Assembly: GCA_041674745.1 (NCBI GenBank)
Contig: JBAYVD010000006.1
Span: forward strand, 62,001 to 126,000
Reading direction: 5' to 3'
Source: UBA2040 sp041674745
GTDB taxonomy: Bacteria; Bacteroidota; Bacteroidia; Flavobacteriales_D; Crocinitomicaceae
DNA: 64,000 nt
The translations under genes were made by a program, and so were the position numbers. Position 1 is the stretch's first letter. Each line of letters begins with the position of its first letter. The notes under the pieces are model-generated. The model made no database searches and was not told the origin of the DNA. It saw only the letters and a list, made by a program, of their open reading frames with translations. Positions 27,522-36,901 of this stretch are shown piece by piece.

Positions 27522-27866
27522 ATGACACACAAAGACACGGAAATGAATTCTGCCAAAAAAGATCCAACTGCGGAACAAAATACACCGGGCTACCCTAGTT
27601 ATCCAGCGAGCGAAGATATTTACCTACAAGCCAAGGAAGAAAAGGACCTAAATCCTGAAAACAAAGCCTTGAAAAAAACACCAAACGAAAAGTCAGGTGT
27701 TGCCAATGAAAAAAGTTTTGAAGACGACAAGTCCGGTGATGATTTGGACGTACCCGGTTCAGAATTGGATGATCAACAGGAAAGTATTGGCAGCGAAGAT
27801 GAAGAAAACAATTATTACAGTCTGGGAGGCGACAACCACAACGATTTAGACGAAGACAACAGTTAA
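27522..27866 (+). CDS. acidic, intrinsically disordered protein
   Basis: A 114-residue protein of low complexity. The N-terminal TPGYPSYPASEDIYLQAKEE is an ordered-looking motif shared by a common Bacteroidota family of stress-cluster proteins, as far as I recall; the rest is very rich in Asp, Glu, Asn and Ser and ends DLDEDNS. No catalytic feature is visible. A desiccation- or osmo-protectant-like role is conceivable but unsupported. Confidence 0.65.
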   Translation: MTHKDTEMNSAKKDPTAEQNTPGYPSYPASEDIYLQAKEEKDLNPENKALKKTPNEKSGVANEKSFEDDKSGDDLDVPGSELDDQQESIGSEDEENNYYSLGGDNHNDLDEDNS

Positions 27867-27887
27867 TCATAAACTAAAAAGAGGAAA

Positions 27888-28202
27888 ATGAAAATTCAAT
27901 TCAACACAGACAAAACCATCAGCGGCGAAGAGAGAAACGAAGATTTCTTTACGGCCCAAATTGCAAAAGAATTAGACAGATATCAATCGCACATTACGCG
28001 AATTGAGGTACATGTATCGGATGAAAACGGTAAAAAAGAAGGAACCAATGACATTCTTTGCTTATTAGAAGCAAGATTGGAAGGCAAAAAGCCCATTGTT
28101 GCTTCCGATCAAGCAAAGAACATCGAAATGGCCATCTCAGGTGCAACACACAAACTTAAAGCGGCCATCGAAACCATCGTTAGTCGCAGTCAAAACCATT
28201 AA
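27888..28202 (+). CDS. HPF/RaiA-like ribosome-associated protein
   Basis: A 104-residue protein. ITRIEVHVSDENGKK and CLLEARLEGKKPIVASDQAKNIEMAISGATHKLKAAIETIV follow the beta-alpha-beta3-alpha pattern of hibernation-promoting factors (RaiA/HPF), in which basic surface residues contact the ribosome decoding centre. This copy is short and lacks the C-terminal dimerisation domain of long HPF. The position next to dps fits stationary-phase use. Confidence 0.7.
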   Translation: MKIQFNTDKTISGEERNEDFFTAQIAKELDRYQSHITRIEVHVSDENGKKEGTNDILCLLEARLEGKKPIVASDQAKNIEMAISGATHKLKAAIETIVSRSQNH

Positions 28203-28213
28203 AAAATAAAAAC

Positions 28214-28690
28214 ATGAAAATAGCAATCGGAATAAGTGATACCAATCGACAAGCGGTCGCAACAGAATTAATAAAAGTCTTGGCAGACGAAAACGTTCTC
28301 TACATGAAAACGAAAAAAGCCCACTGGAACGTGGAAGGTCCTGACTTTTATGACAAACACAAATTTTTTGAAACTCAATTTGGGGAATTGGACGGAATCA
28401 TTGACAGTGTAGCGGAGCGAATTCGAACACTCGGACATTATGCACCTGCGAGTTTAAAATCCTATTTGGATTTGACACAATTAACGGAAAGAACCTCCGA
28501 AAAAAATGACAGTCACGGTTTTATTCGCGAACTGGTAGAAGATCACGAAAGTATCATTATGACCTTGCGCGAACACATCCAATCCTTCGCCAACGATTTC
28601 GACGATGCTGGCTCCAGCGATTTCATAACTGGTCTCATGGAAACTCATGAAAAAATGGCTTGGTTCTTACGATCACACCTGATAAACTAA
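28214..28690 (+). CDS. dps: Dps family DNA-protection ferritin
   Basis: A 158-residue four-helix Dps. KTKKAHWNVEGPDFYDKHKFFETQFGELDGIIDSVAERIRTLG carries the ferroxidase-site His, Asp and Glu residues at the dimer interface; the closing DLMETHEKMAWFLRSHL-like helix is also typical. Dps dodecamers oxidise Fe(II) with hydrogen peroxide and shield DNA. Expression with the rubrerythrin downstream suggests a peroxide-stress unit. Confidence 0.93.
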   Translation: MKIAIGISDTNRQAVATELIKVLADENVLYMKTKKAHWNVEGPDFYDKHKFFETQFGELDGIIDSVAERIRTLGHYAPASLKSYLDLTQLTERTSEKNDSHGFIRELVEDHESIIMTLREHIQSFANDFDDAGSSDFITGLMETHEKMAWFLRSHLIN

Positions 28691-28693
28691 AGT

Positions 28694-29164
28694 ATGATTA
28701 CCGCTCCCCATTTGCACGCCATGGTCATTCATTTCCCGATCGCCCTATTGATGGTGGGTTTTCTCTCGGAATTGTGTGCCCGCATCAGTAAAAGTCAATT
28801 TTACAAAAATGCCTCGCTCTATTTGCTGTTGCTGGGGACACTCGGAGCAGTCGTTGCCTACGTCAGCGGCAGTTATGCTGGAGATGGCATGACAACGGAT
28901 GGATTGCTGCAACAACCCTTGGGCATGCACGAAGAAGCGGCGATTGCCACCTTGGTCATGGCGATTGTCACCATCCTGTTCAAGTCCACACTCTTTTTCA
29001 TCAGTTATGAAAAACCTTGGTCGAATTGGGTTGGTTTCTTGTTATTCGCCTTGCTCGTGGGATCGGTGGCTCGAACGGGCTATCTAGGTGGCGAATTGGT
29101 CTTTAAACACGGCGCCGGCATTGAATTGGTGCTACCCGATTTTGGAGATACAAAGGCAGAATAA
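28694..29164 (+). CDS. DUF2231-like membrane protein
   Basis: A 156-residue membrane protein with four predicted helices. HLHAMVIHFPIALLMVGFL is the DUF2231 opening motif (conserved HP and HFP), and LLQQPLGMHEEAAIATLVMA contains a second conserved His. The His residues might bind haem or metal; no function is established. It begins 3 bases after dps. Confidence 0.8.
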   Translation: MITAPHLHAMVIHFPIALLMVGFLSELCARISKSQFYKNASLYLLLLGTLGAVVAYVSGSYAGDGMTTDGLLQQPLGMHEEAAIATLVMAIVTILFKSTLFFISYEKPWSNWVGFLLFALLVGSVARTGYLGGELVFKHGAGIELVLPDFGDTKAE

Positions 29165-29210
29165 CCGGTAAGAAGAATAAAAAATCATCAAAAAAGTAAA
29201 AAACAATGCC

Positions 29211-29918
29211 ATGAAAAAATCAATCGTATTTGCCGTTTTGGGAATCGTGTCGTGTGGCACCCTATTCCAATCCTGTAGTGGAAACAATAACGAGGCGCCG
29301 AAAGAGAGTACTTCCAATGAAGTGAAACAGGATACAGTAACCACCTTGAATGACAAAGAAAAGGATCCGCAAAAGTTGATCATTCAAAATATGCAAGACG
29401 CCTACAAAGGTGAAACAACGGCTCATTTCAAATATGCGGCTTATAGCGATCAAGCAAAAGCAGAAGGTCATCCTGAAATTGCCTTGCTTTTTACAGCGGC
29501 TTCTGGGGCTGAATTGATTCATGCGAACAACCACAAGGTGGTTTTGATCCGAATGGGAGAAGAAATTCTAGACATTATACCTGATTTCAGTGTGAAATCG
29601 ACTATCGAAAATTTAAAAGAAGCCATCCAAGGAGAAAGTTACGAATTCAACATTATGTACCCCGAATTCATCAAAAATGCGAATGCGGCAGGAAATTACA
29701 TGGCTCAAATCAGTTTAACGTATGCCTATAAAGTGGAACAAAAACACCGCGATTTTTACATAGAGGCTTTGGCTACTTTGAAAGCTGGCACGGATAATAC
29801 GCTAGCGAAAATGTATTATTTGTGTCCAACGTGTGGTAATACTTACGCGACCACGGCACCCAGTCGTTGTGAAATCTCCATGACCAATTCAAAACTGTTC
29901 ATCAAAGTCACCAACTAG
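29211..29918 (+). CDS. rubrerythrin-like lipoprotein with degraded rubredoxin site
   Basis: A 235-residue protein with an N-terminal lipobox (LFQSC), unusual for a rubrerythrin, which is normally cytoplasmic. Residues about 60-190 form the di-iron ferritin-like domain (E-x-T-A-H-F-K-Y and E-L-I-H-A-N-N-H, then YEFNIMYPEFIK and VEQKHRDFYIEAL). The C-terminal rubredoxin-like knot has CPTCGNTY, but the second pair reads RCEIS, leaving three of four iron ligands. The predicted role is peroxide reduction in the periplasm, with altered electron entry. Export is inferred from the leader. Confidence 0.85.
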   Translation: MKKSIVFAVLGIVSCGTLFQSCSGNNNEAPKESTSNEVKQDTVTTLNDKEKDPQKLIIQNMQDAYKGETTAHFKYAAYSDQAKAEGHPEIALLFTAASGAELIHANNHKVVLIRMGEEILDIIPDFSVKSTIENLKEAIQGESYEFNIMYPEFIKNANAAGNYMAQISLTYAYKVEQKHRDFYIEALATLKAGTDNTLAKMYYLCPTCGNTYATTAPSRCEISMTNSKLFIKVTN

Positions 29919-29960
29919 TAGAAAAAAATACCTCATCAACTCATTAAATACCTTACAATC

Positions 29961-30338
29961 ATGGATACAACAAAAAATGCCGGTATTTGGATGGATCATT
30001 CCACGGCCGATTTAATAGATTTGAACACCCTTAAAAACAATCACGAAATTCACTCAAAATTCACCTTCCCTATGAAAGAGGAAGCGTTGAGCAGAAGTGA
30101 AAATCTCATGCACAACAAAGAACAACAAATGCAGGAAGCCTACTACAAAAAAATAGGTGATGAAATTTTAAAATACCATCATGTGCTCCTTTTCGGACCT
30201 ACGAATGCAAAAACAGAATTGCACAATTACTTGAAAAAAGATTTGCATTTCAAAGATATCAAGATTGAAATTGAATCAACCGATGACATGACGGACCATG
30301 AAAAAACAGCGTTCGTCGACAATCATTTTAAAGCATAA
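29961..30338 (+). CDS. conserved protein, possibly eRF1-domain-3-like
   Basis: A 125-residue protein. GIWMDHSTADLIDL followed by YHHVLLFGPTNAKTELHNYLKKD recalls small bacterial proteins related to release-factor eRF1 domain 3 (host-attachment or 'translational machinery' annotations); the match is by feel and not certain. It closes the stress cluster and is followed by a strong terminator. Confidence 0.55.
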   Translation: MDTTKNAGIWMDHSTADLIDLNTLKNNHEIHSKFTFPMKEEALSRSENLMHNKEQQMQEAYYKKIGDEILKYHHVLLFGPTNAKTELHNYLKKDLHFKDIKIEIESTDDMTDHEKTAFVDNHFKA

Positions 30339-30414
30339 AAGCTGCGTAAAGATTCTAGTTGACTATCAGATTTAGTTTCGTCATTTCAATTTTGGAATGA
30401 ATCGAATAGTGAAG

Positions 30415-30447
30415 AAGTCCCAAAATTATTTTTGGGGCTTTTTTTTA
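30415..30447 (+). terminator. rho-independent terminator
   Basis: An 11-base-pair stem (AAGTCCCAAAA with TTTTGGGGCTT, one G-U) with a TTAT loop, then eight T. Ends the stress cluster. Confidence 0.9.
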
Positions 30448-30534
30448 TGGATTCCATTCTCCTTGCCTTCATAAAAAATGCAAGAAACACTATCTTTACC
30501 TAGTTTCTTTCATCTTTCATTTAAAATTTCCTCT

Positions 30535-31545
30535 ATGCAAATTGGTATCGATAGTTTTGCCATTACTCCCGTAAATTCAGGAATCAGTCATACCCAAGCC
30601 ATGCGCGAATTGCTGGAACGAATCGAATTGGCGGATCAAGTGGGTTTGGATGTCTTTGGCATTGGAGAACATTACCGAAAAGAGTTTTTGGATTCTGCAC
30701 CAGCGGTTATTTTAGGCGCGGCCGCGGCACGGACCAAACAAATCATTTTGACAAGCGCTGTAACCGTTTTGAGCGCTGCGGATCCTGTTCGTGTTTTCCA
30801 AAACTATGCTACACTGGATTTAATATCCAATGGAAGAGCCGAAATTGTGGCCGGCAGAGGGTCGTTTATTGAATCCTATCCGCTTTTTGGATTGAACCTA
30901 CATGAGTACGATGAACTCTTTACCGAAAAGCTTGAACTTCTTTTGAAAATTCGCGATCATGAATTTGTGAATTGGTCCGGGAAATTTCGCCCGAGCCTAC
31001 ACAACCAAGCTGTTTATCCACGACCGGTGCAAGAAAAATTGCCCATTTGGATTGGCGTTGGTGGCACACCTGCTTCTTTTGTCCGCGCCGGAACATTGGG
31101 TTTACCGCTGATGGTAGCCATTATTGGCGGCGAAACGCATCGTTTTCGACCGTTGATTGATTTGTACAAGCAAGCTGGACACGCAGCCGGACACGCGCCA
31201 GAAACACTGCAAGTTGGATTGCATTCACTCGGTTATGTGGCCAACACAAAAGAGGAAGCCATCCAGGATTATTATCCAGGTTACGCGGACTTGTTTTCAC
31301 ACATCGGCGAAGAAAGAGGTCGACCGCCTGTGACAAGAGCTGGATTTGATGCGCAAAATGGATCGTTGGGTGCCTTGCTCGTCGACAGTCCAGAAGCCGT
31401 TGCAGCCAAGATCCTTCGACACAGCAAAGCACTTGGAGGTATTTCTCGCTTCACTTTTCAAATGGATGCTGGTCTTTCACATCAAAAATTGATGCAATCC
31501 ATTGAGTTGATTGGGACGAAAGTTTCACCGCTGGTGAATCAGTAG
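30535..31545 (+). CDS. LLM-class flavin-dependent oxidoreductase (luciferase-like)
   Basis: A 336-residue TIM-barrel flavoprotein. MQIGIDSFAITPVNSG at 30535 is the expected start; the frame extends 19 codons upstream, across a TATCTTTA promoter-like element at 30491. GLDVFGIGEHYRKEFLDSAPAVILGAAAART, VTVLSAADPVRVFQNYATLDLISNGRAEIVAGRGSF and LPIWIGVGGTPASFVRAG are the luciferase-like signatures. It probably uses FMNH2 or F420; the substrate is unknown. Confidence 0.92.
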   Translation: MQIGIDSFAITPVNSGISHTQAMRELLERIELADQVGLDVFGIGEHYRKEFLDSAPAVILGAAAARTKQIILTSAVTVLSAADPVRVFQNYATLDLISNGRAEIVAGRGSFIESYPLFGLNLHEYDELFTEKLELLLKIRDHEFVNWSGKFRPSLHNQAVYPRPVQEKLPIWIGVGGTPASFVRAGTLGLPLMVAIIGGETHRFRPLIDLYKQAGHAAGHAPETLQVGLHSLGYVANTKEEAIQDYYPGYADLFSHIGEERGRPPVTRAGFDAQNGSLGALLVDSPEAVAAKILRHSKALGGISRFTFQMDAGLSHQKLMQSIELIGTKVSPLVNQ

Positions 31546-31711
31546 TTAATCCCTTGATTCGTGCGATGCATCTCAATTTCTTTTCTTATATTTGGTTGAT
31601 TAGTCATTTGCTAAGCTAAATTTTATGAACCGCCACTTCTATAGTTGTACTACCCTGTTGAATGTTTCCATTCAATTCTTGACTAAAAAAGTGAACAGAA
31701 ATACAACTTAC

Positions 31712-32416
31712 ATGAAAAAAACAATCGTACTACTTGCCATTCTTTTGCCTTTGCTTTGCGCTGCGCAAGATAGCCTCGTGAAAAAAAGTAAATTTTCATT
31801 CGGCGTCAATTTTTCGCCCAATTATAGTTCCAATACCTTAAACTATGACAAACAATGGCAACCCTATGTAGATGCGGTTCAACAAAATGAAAAACCAGCT
31901 TTTGGCTTCAACACGGGACTTTCTGCTCGTTACCATGTACTCGACAAGTTGGAACTAGAACTGGGCGTTCAATATGCTCGTCAGACGAGAAGCTTCAAGT
32001 CAATTGCTTTGACCGACATGAATGGCCAACCGCTTGGAAAAGTTGACTTCCAGAATCGATTCAATTATCTCGAAATACCTGTACGTGTGAACTATCTCTT
32101 GATCAAAAACAAATTCTTCGGGTATATAACCGCCGGCGCTTCCTTGAATGTGTTTTTAAACGACCAAGCAAAAAGTTGGTTGACCTTCGATTCTGGTTAC
32201 AAAGAAGTCCAAACGGCGCCAACAGGTTATCTATTTATCAATAAGAGCACCATTAGTTTAATCGGAGGATTTGGCATCGGTTACCACCTTTCTGACAAAT
32301 TAAACATTCGATTCGAGCCCCTTTTCCGTTACTCGCTCACGCCAGTTGCCGAAGCACCGATCAAACAGCACAACTATTCGGTTGGAGGTCAAGTGGGGAT
32401 TAATTTTCAGTTGTAG
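31712..32416 (+). CDS. outer-membrane beta-barrel protein
   Basis: A 234-residue protein. The ATG at 31712 begins a good signal peptide (MKKTIVLLAILLPLLCAAQ). The frame is open from an ATG at 31625, 31 bases after a TATATTTG promoter element (31587-31594), so a longer form with 29 extra residues cannot be ruled out. FSFGVNFSPNYSSN, FNYLEIPVRVNYLL and SLIGGFGIGYHLSDKLNIRFEPLFRYSLTP are typical of OMP_b-brl_2 barrels. The terminal strand reads GGQVGINFQL. Confidence 0.82.
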   Translation: MKKTIVLLAILLPLLCAAQDSLVKKSKFSFGVNFSPNYSSNTLNYDKQWQPYVDAVQQNEKPAFGFNTGLSARYHVLDKLELELGVQYARQTRSFKSIALTDMNGQPLGKVDFQNRFNYLEIPVRVNYLLIKNKFFGYITAGASLNVFLNDQAKSWLTFDSGYKEVQTAPTGYLFINKSTISLIGGFGIGYHLSDKLNIRFEPLFRYSLTPVAEAPIKQHNYSVGGQVGINFQL

Positions 32417-32659
32417 AACTCGCGGAACAGCTCCGCTGACTTAAGAACATTTCAAACCCCGGTGCACAAAGCCCTAATAAAGAAAGTTTGAAGGACAATT
32501 TTCATTCCGCCGTTTGAAGAATCACCAATCAAACTTATTGTACTTTAAACTATAAGTATTTTTTTCTATCTTTACTTAAATTTTTGTCGTATGTTGAACA
32601 TTCGTCCAACGCTGCTGTTTTTAGTCTGTTAGATGAATCATTTATTAAATCCATAAACT

Positions 32660-34231
32660 ATGAAATTACTTGCCTTCACCTTGTGCTTATTCTTTAGTTC
32701 AATCGGTTTTACCCAAAGTTTACCGTTCGACTTTTCAAGTTCAAATCAAAGCTTCTTAGGTTTTTCTGGAAGTAGTTTTTCATTCAATACCGACCCCAAT
32801 AATAGTGCAAATCCTGTTGGTCAATTTTTCAACGATGGCTCGTCTGCATGGCAAGGTTTCACCATCAATTTAGCCAGTCCAATCGACTTGGATTTTCAAA
32901 ATACGCTGTCCCTGAACTTTTATGGCTTTGATCCCAATACACACAACATTGTGATGAAATTGGAAAATGGCGTCAATGCCGATGTACAAGTAACGCAACT
33001 GGTTCCTGCAGGCGGAGGATGGACCGATAGTATCGTATTCGATTTTTCAAATGCGGTGTACAGTTCAAATGGTTTACCCGTCATAGCAACAGGAACCTAC
33101 AACAAATTGAGTTTGTTCATTGATGGTGGCGTTTCTACACCTGGAACGTATTTGATCGATGCCATCAATGACGGCACAACGCCGACCAATCCAAATGTGT
33201 TGGATGTCATTTATTCGAATTTGGTGTGGCAAGATGAGTTCAACAATCCAGGAGCGATCAATGCGCTGAACTGGCACCAGCAAACCCAAGTGCTTTTTCC
33301 TGGTTTTGGCTGGGCCAACAATGAAGAGCAGCACTACACCAATCGAATTGAGAACTCCTTTGTAGACAATGCTGGTATGCTCCACATCGTTGCCAAAAAA
33401 GAAATCTTCACGGATCAAGGTTTAACAAAAAACTATACGTCCGCGCGATTGAATTCGAAATTTGCCTTTACCTACGGAAGAGTGGACGTACGAGCAAAAT
33501 TGCCGATCGAAGCGGGTACTTGGCCTGCCATTTGGATGCTAGGAAAAAATGTAAACGAAGATGGCGGCTATTGGGATGCCAATTTTGGCACGACCAGTTG
33601 GCCAGCGTGTGGTGAATTAGACATCATGGAACACGGTATTTTTGGCGGACAAAGTATAAATTACATCAACAGTGCCATTCACACGCCTTGCTGTTACGGA
33701 GGAAATCCGAATCAAGGCGGCACTCTTGCATCCGATTTAGCGAATGATTTTCATGTGTATTCCATCAATTGGTCGCCCAATCAAATCACTTTTTTATTGG
33801 ATGACGTTGGCTTTTACACCTACAACCCCGCCATTAAAAACCCTGATACTTGGCCGTTTGTTGAAGATCAATTCATTTTGCTTAACGTAGCCATGGGCGG
33901 AATTGCCGGCACCGTGGATCCTACTTTTACGGAAAGTCCCATGCTCATCGATTACGTTCGGGTGTACCAAAATTCAAGTGCTCAAATTACCGAACAAGCA
34001 AGCCTGGAAAACTCCCTTCAAATTTATCCGAATCCGGCCAAGGATATGATTTTTATTGAAGCAGAAAAATCACCAACGAGCCTAGCTATTTTCGACCTTT
34101 TCGGGAAACAAATCCTGAAAAAAGTGAGCGACACGGAAAAAATCGACGTGAGTCATTTGGCGGCAGGTGTTTATTTTCTTGAAGTGACTTCCAACCAAGA
34201 AAGCGTGTTGAGAAAAATACTTGTTGATTAA
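32660..34231 (+). CDS. secreted GH16 beta-glucanase with T9SS type A sorting domain
   Basis: A 523-residue exported glycoside hydrolase. After the signal peptide (ends GFTQS), residues about 22-165 form a beta-sandwich resembling a carbohydrate-binding module. About 185-435 are a GH16 domain with GELDIMEHG; Glu319 is the nucleophile and Glu324 the acid/base in the E-x-D-x-x-E motif. About 450-523 are a T9SS type A C-terminal domain (LQIYPNPAKDMIFIEAEK ... VSHLAAGVYFLEVTS). Substrates of close relatives are laminarin or lichenan, suggesting algal-polysaccharide use (inference). A TATCTTTA promoter-like element lies at 32567-32574; the rest of 32417-32659 shows nothing clear. Confidence 0.93.
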   Translation: MKLLAFTLCLFFSSIGFTQSLPFDFSSSNQSFLGFSGSSFSFNTDPNNSANPVGQFFNDGSSAWQGFTINLASPIDLDFQNTLSLNFYGFDPNTHNIVMKLENGVNADVQVTQLVPAGGGWTDSIVFDFSNAVYSSNGLPVIATGTYNKLSLFIDGGVSTPGTYLIDAINDGTTPTNPNVLDVIYSNLVWQDEFNNPGAINALNWHQQTQVLFPGFGWANNEEQHYTNRIENSFVDNAGMLHIVAKKEIFTDQGLTKNYTSARLNSKFAFTYGRVDVRAKLPIEAGTWPAIWMLGKNVNEDGGYWDANFGTTSWPACGELDIMEHGIFGGQSINYINSAIHTPCCYGGNPNQGGTLASDLANDFHVYSINWSPNQITFLLDDVGFYTYNPAIKNPDTWPFVEDQFILLNVAMGGIAGTVDPTFTESPMLIDYVRVYQNSSAQITEQASLENSLQIYPNPAKDMIFIEAEKSPTSLAIFDLFGKQILKKVSDTEKIDVSHLAAGVYFLEVTSNQESVLRKILVD

Positions 34232-34299
34232 GATTTTAGGCGAAATGTAGGGTATTGGCGATTTACACGCTAAAAAATAGGCAATCACCTTCTTCCATC

Positions 34300-34629
34300 C
34301 TATTTCTCATGCAAACAAAGGCTGTTTCCGTCCAAATCCTTGAACCAAGCAAATTTTCCCCACGGAGTTGAATCGATGTTTCCCACCTCTATGCCTTTAG
34401 ATTTCATGTCTTCCACCTCCTTTTCTATGGAGTCCGTTGCGCAAATCATGCCTTGGAAACTTGCCAAGGAAATGGTGGTTTCCGTATTGGGCAATGCCAT
34501 TTGAATCCACGTATCTCCATGCGGGTCGGGCGCTTCCAATACGACTTCAAAACCCAATTTGCTGTAAAACGCCTTGGCCGCCTGCCGATCCTAAACCTTT
34601 CGAACGTATAATTTTACCTTTTTTTTCAT
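34300..34629 (-). pseudogene. VOC/glyoxalase-family gene interrupted by a stop codon
   Basis: From ATG 34629 the minus-strand frame reads MKKKVKLYVRKV, then a TAG at 34593-34591, then DRQAAKAFYSKLGFEVVLEA and onwards to CLHEK at 34300. The parts before and after the stop belong to one vicinal-oxygen-chelate (VOC) domain: KLYVRKV is the first strand and AKAFYSKLGF the first helix. Removing the first strand would disrupt the fold. An internal TTG at 34557 allows an 85-residue product but seems unlikely to be functional. C-terminal GKFAWFKDLDGNSLCL is intact, so the damage may be recent. Confidence 0.75.
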
Positions 34630-34705
34630 ACATTTGAAAACAAAATTTAAAATCGATGTCGTTGCCTTGTGCAAGCACATTCTAACCACTTAAGAATTAA
34701 AATCC

Positions 34706-35689
34706 ATGAAATTCCTTTCGATACTTTTACCTTTCGCCACATTGCTTACTTTTTCTGCAAAAAGCCAGGATACACTATCATCCAACCATTGTAATTGTGT
34801 GGATATCATCGAAAATCTAACGCCTTCTCCAAACGGAATGTATAAAAGAATTTGCGATAATGTCCTTATTGAAAAAGGAGCGTTTCTAGCTGGAGCAAAA
34901 ACAGGTGAATGGCTTTCATACAGCACGAAAGGTAATCTAATCAAGAAAATAACTTATACAAACGGAACACTAAATGGTGAACTTTCCTATTATTACAACA
35001 ATGGAAAAATGAAGCTAAGCGGCCGTTTTTCCGATGGTTTAAAAACGGGTGATTGGAAATTTTACAATCAAAAAGAGAAAATACAATGGTCCCAAACTTT
35101 TCATGCTGGAATCCCCACAGGAAAGTCCTTCATCTATGATCCCAAAGGCAAAAAAGTTGTGGTGTCGTATGATTACGACAAAGAAAAATACGATATATAC
35201 AAAGAAGGATTTTCCTTGTTTAAGGAGAAAATGGAGGTGCTACAAGACCCTACATCTTCAGGATGGTTTATCCTAATGCCAACCAATCCAACAAAGAAAA
35301 ATACCGAGATGTCGCTTGACCAAACCAATATTGAGTCAGAACTTTTCTTCAGTTTAATTGAAATTCCGAGTGAAATATTTAATACGTATACGAATGTCAA
35401 TTACAATATTGAATTGACATTTGAGGATGCTGCATTAAAGTCCGTAGATTTAAAAAGGGAAGCCGCCAAAGGCGAAGAATACCCAATGTTCACCTTTGCC
35501 GTTTTGACAAATGACCCAGATAAACTGAGTACAATTGAACATTCTGAATTTACGTTGTTATTACTGGACGCTAAAATCAAAGAAGCTCTTTCGATATTCA
35601 CACCTTGGAAAATTGAAAACGGAAAATTTAAAATGGCTTTTCTGTATGTAATCAATCAAATAGAAGGGCGAGATGCGATAGACAAATAA
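34706..35689 (+). CDS. secreted MORN-repeat protein
   Basis: A 327-residue protein with a signal peptide (ends SAKSQ). Residues about 65-150 contain four MORN_2-type repeats (GEWLSYSTKGNLIKKITYTNG, GELSYYYNNGKMKLSGRFSDG, GDWKFYNQKEKIQW, GKSFIYDPKGKKV). The C-terminal half (residues 160-327) is a strand-rich region with no family I recognise. Function unknown; similar YwqK-like proteins occur in many copies in Bacteroidota. Confidence 0.8.
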   Translation: MKFLSILLPFATLLTFSAKSQDTLSSNHCNCVDIIENLTPSPNGMYKRICDNVLIEKGAFLAGAKTGEWLSYSTKGNLIKKITYTNGTLNGELSYYYNNGKMKLSGRFSDGLKTGDWKFYNQKEKIQWSQTFHAGIPTGKSFIYDPKGKKVVVSYDYDKEKYDIYKEGFSLFKEKMEVLQDPTSSGWFILMPTNPTKKNTEMSLDQTNIESELFFSLIEIPSEIFNTYTNVNYNIELTFEDAALKSVDLKREAAKGEEYPMFTFAVLTNDPDKLSTIEHSEFTLLLLDAKIKEALSIFTPWKIENGKFKMAFLYVINQIEGRDAIDK

Positions 35690-35788
35690 TGATCAAGTGA
35701 TGGTTACAAGACTTGATAATAAATATGCTTATTTCAATTCCAAAATGAAACTTGTACAACCGGTAATTAGCAAATAAAAAAATACACT

Positions 35789-36769
35789 ATGAAAAAATTA
35801 ATTTTAACCACCCTAATTGGAATCATATCAAATTTTGCGTTCGGACAAAAAGATATGTCAAAATACAACGCTTTTGTAAAAAAAGCCGATTCACTTTATA
35901 GCGTAAAAGATTTTAAAAATTCGGCGATCGAATATCAAAATGCCTTTGATGCGAATGATGGGAAGGCGTATCCAGAAGACAGATACAATGCGGCTTGCAC
36001 TTTTGCTTTGGCCGGAAATTCCGAAAAAGCGTTTTATCATTTAATCTATTCGGCCGAACACCCTTTAATTAAATACAGCAACTACAGTCACCTCACAACC
36101 GATTCAGACTTAAACGCTCTTCATGGTGATGAACAATGGGGAAAGCTACTAAAACTAGTTAAAGCAAATAAAGAAGAAGCCGAAAAGGATTTAGACAAAC
36201 CACTAGTTGCACTTCTTGACACGATTTATATAGAGGATCAAACATACAGAAGACAACTTGGAGAAATCGAAGAAAAATTCGGGAGAGAATCGGTTGAAAT
36301 GATAAATCATTGGAAATTGATCAATGAAAAAGATTCCATCAATCTGATTAAAGTTCAAAAAATCCTAGACGAAAACGGTTGGTTAGGTCCTAAGGTAATT
36401 GGCAATCAAGGCAATTCGACTTTATTTTTGGTGATACAACATTCTCCTTTAGAAACGCAAGAAAAGTATTTGCCTATGATGCGTGAAGCCGTTAAAAATG
36501 GCCATGCAAACTCCAGTAGTTTGGCACTTTTAGAAGATCGAGTGGCTTTAAGAAAAGGAGGAAAACAAATTTATGGCAGTCAAATTGGTAGAGATCAAGA
36601 AACGGGCGAATATTTCGTGTCGCCTTTAGTTGACCCAGAAAATGTCGATAAAAGAAGAGCGGAAGTTGGACTTGGCCCCATTTCCGATTACGTAGGTAAT
36701 TGGGGAATGACCTGGGATGTGAAAAAGCATGTGGAGCGCATGAAAAAAATGGAGGAAGAAAAAAAATAA
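35789..36769 (+). CDS. secreted TPR-like / DUF6624 protein
   Basis: A 326-residue protein with a signal peptide (ends AFGQ). Residues about 22-115 are two or three TPR-like helical pairs (KKADSLYSVKDFKNSAIEYQNAF; RYNAACTFALAGNSEKAFYHL). Residues 130-320 match DUF6624: LDENGWLGPKVIGNQGNSTLFLVIQHSPLETQ and LALLEDRVALRKGGKQIYGSQI. No enzymatic role is established. Confidence 0.8.
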   Translation: MKKLILTTLIGIISNFAFGQKDMSKYNAFVKKADSLYSVKDFKNSAIEYQNAFDANDGKAYPEDRYNAACTFALAGNSEKAFYHLIYSAEHPLIKYSNYSHLTTDSDLNALHGDEQWGKLLKLVKANKEEAEKDLDKPLVALLDTIYIEDQTYRRQLGEIEEKFGRESVEMINHWKLINEKDSINLIKVQKILDENGWLGPKVIGNQGNSTLFLVIQHSPLETQEKYLPMMREAVKNGHANSSSLALLEDRVALRKGGKQIYGSQIGRDQETGEYFVSPLVDPENVDKRRAEVGLGPISDYVGNWGMTWDVKKHVERMKKMEEEKK

Positions 36770-36901
36770 GTGTATCAACGTAAAATGAAGTGTTTTACCG
36801 AAGTCTAGATTTCTTAAATTGTCCCCTTTAGACAGCAAACGCTCACAATAATTGCCGTATGAAACTTTCAAAATAACATGCAATTCGCAATCAAGCTACG
36901 T

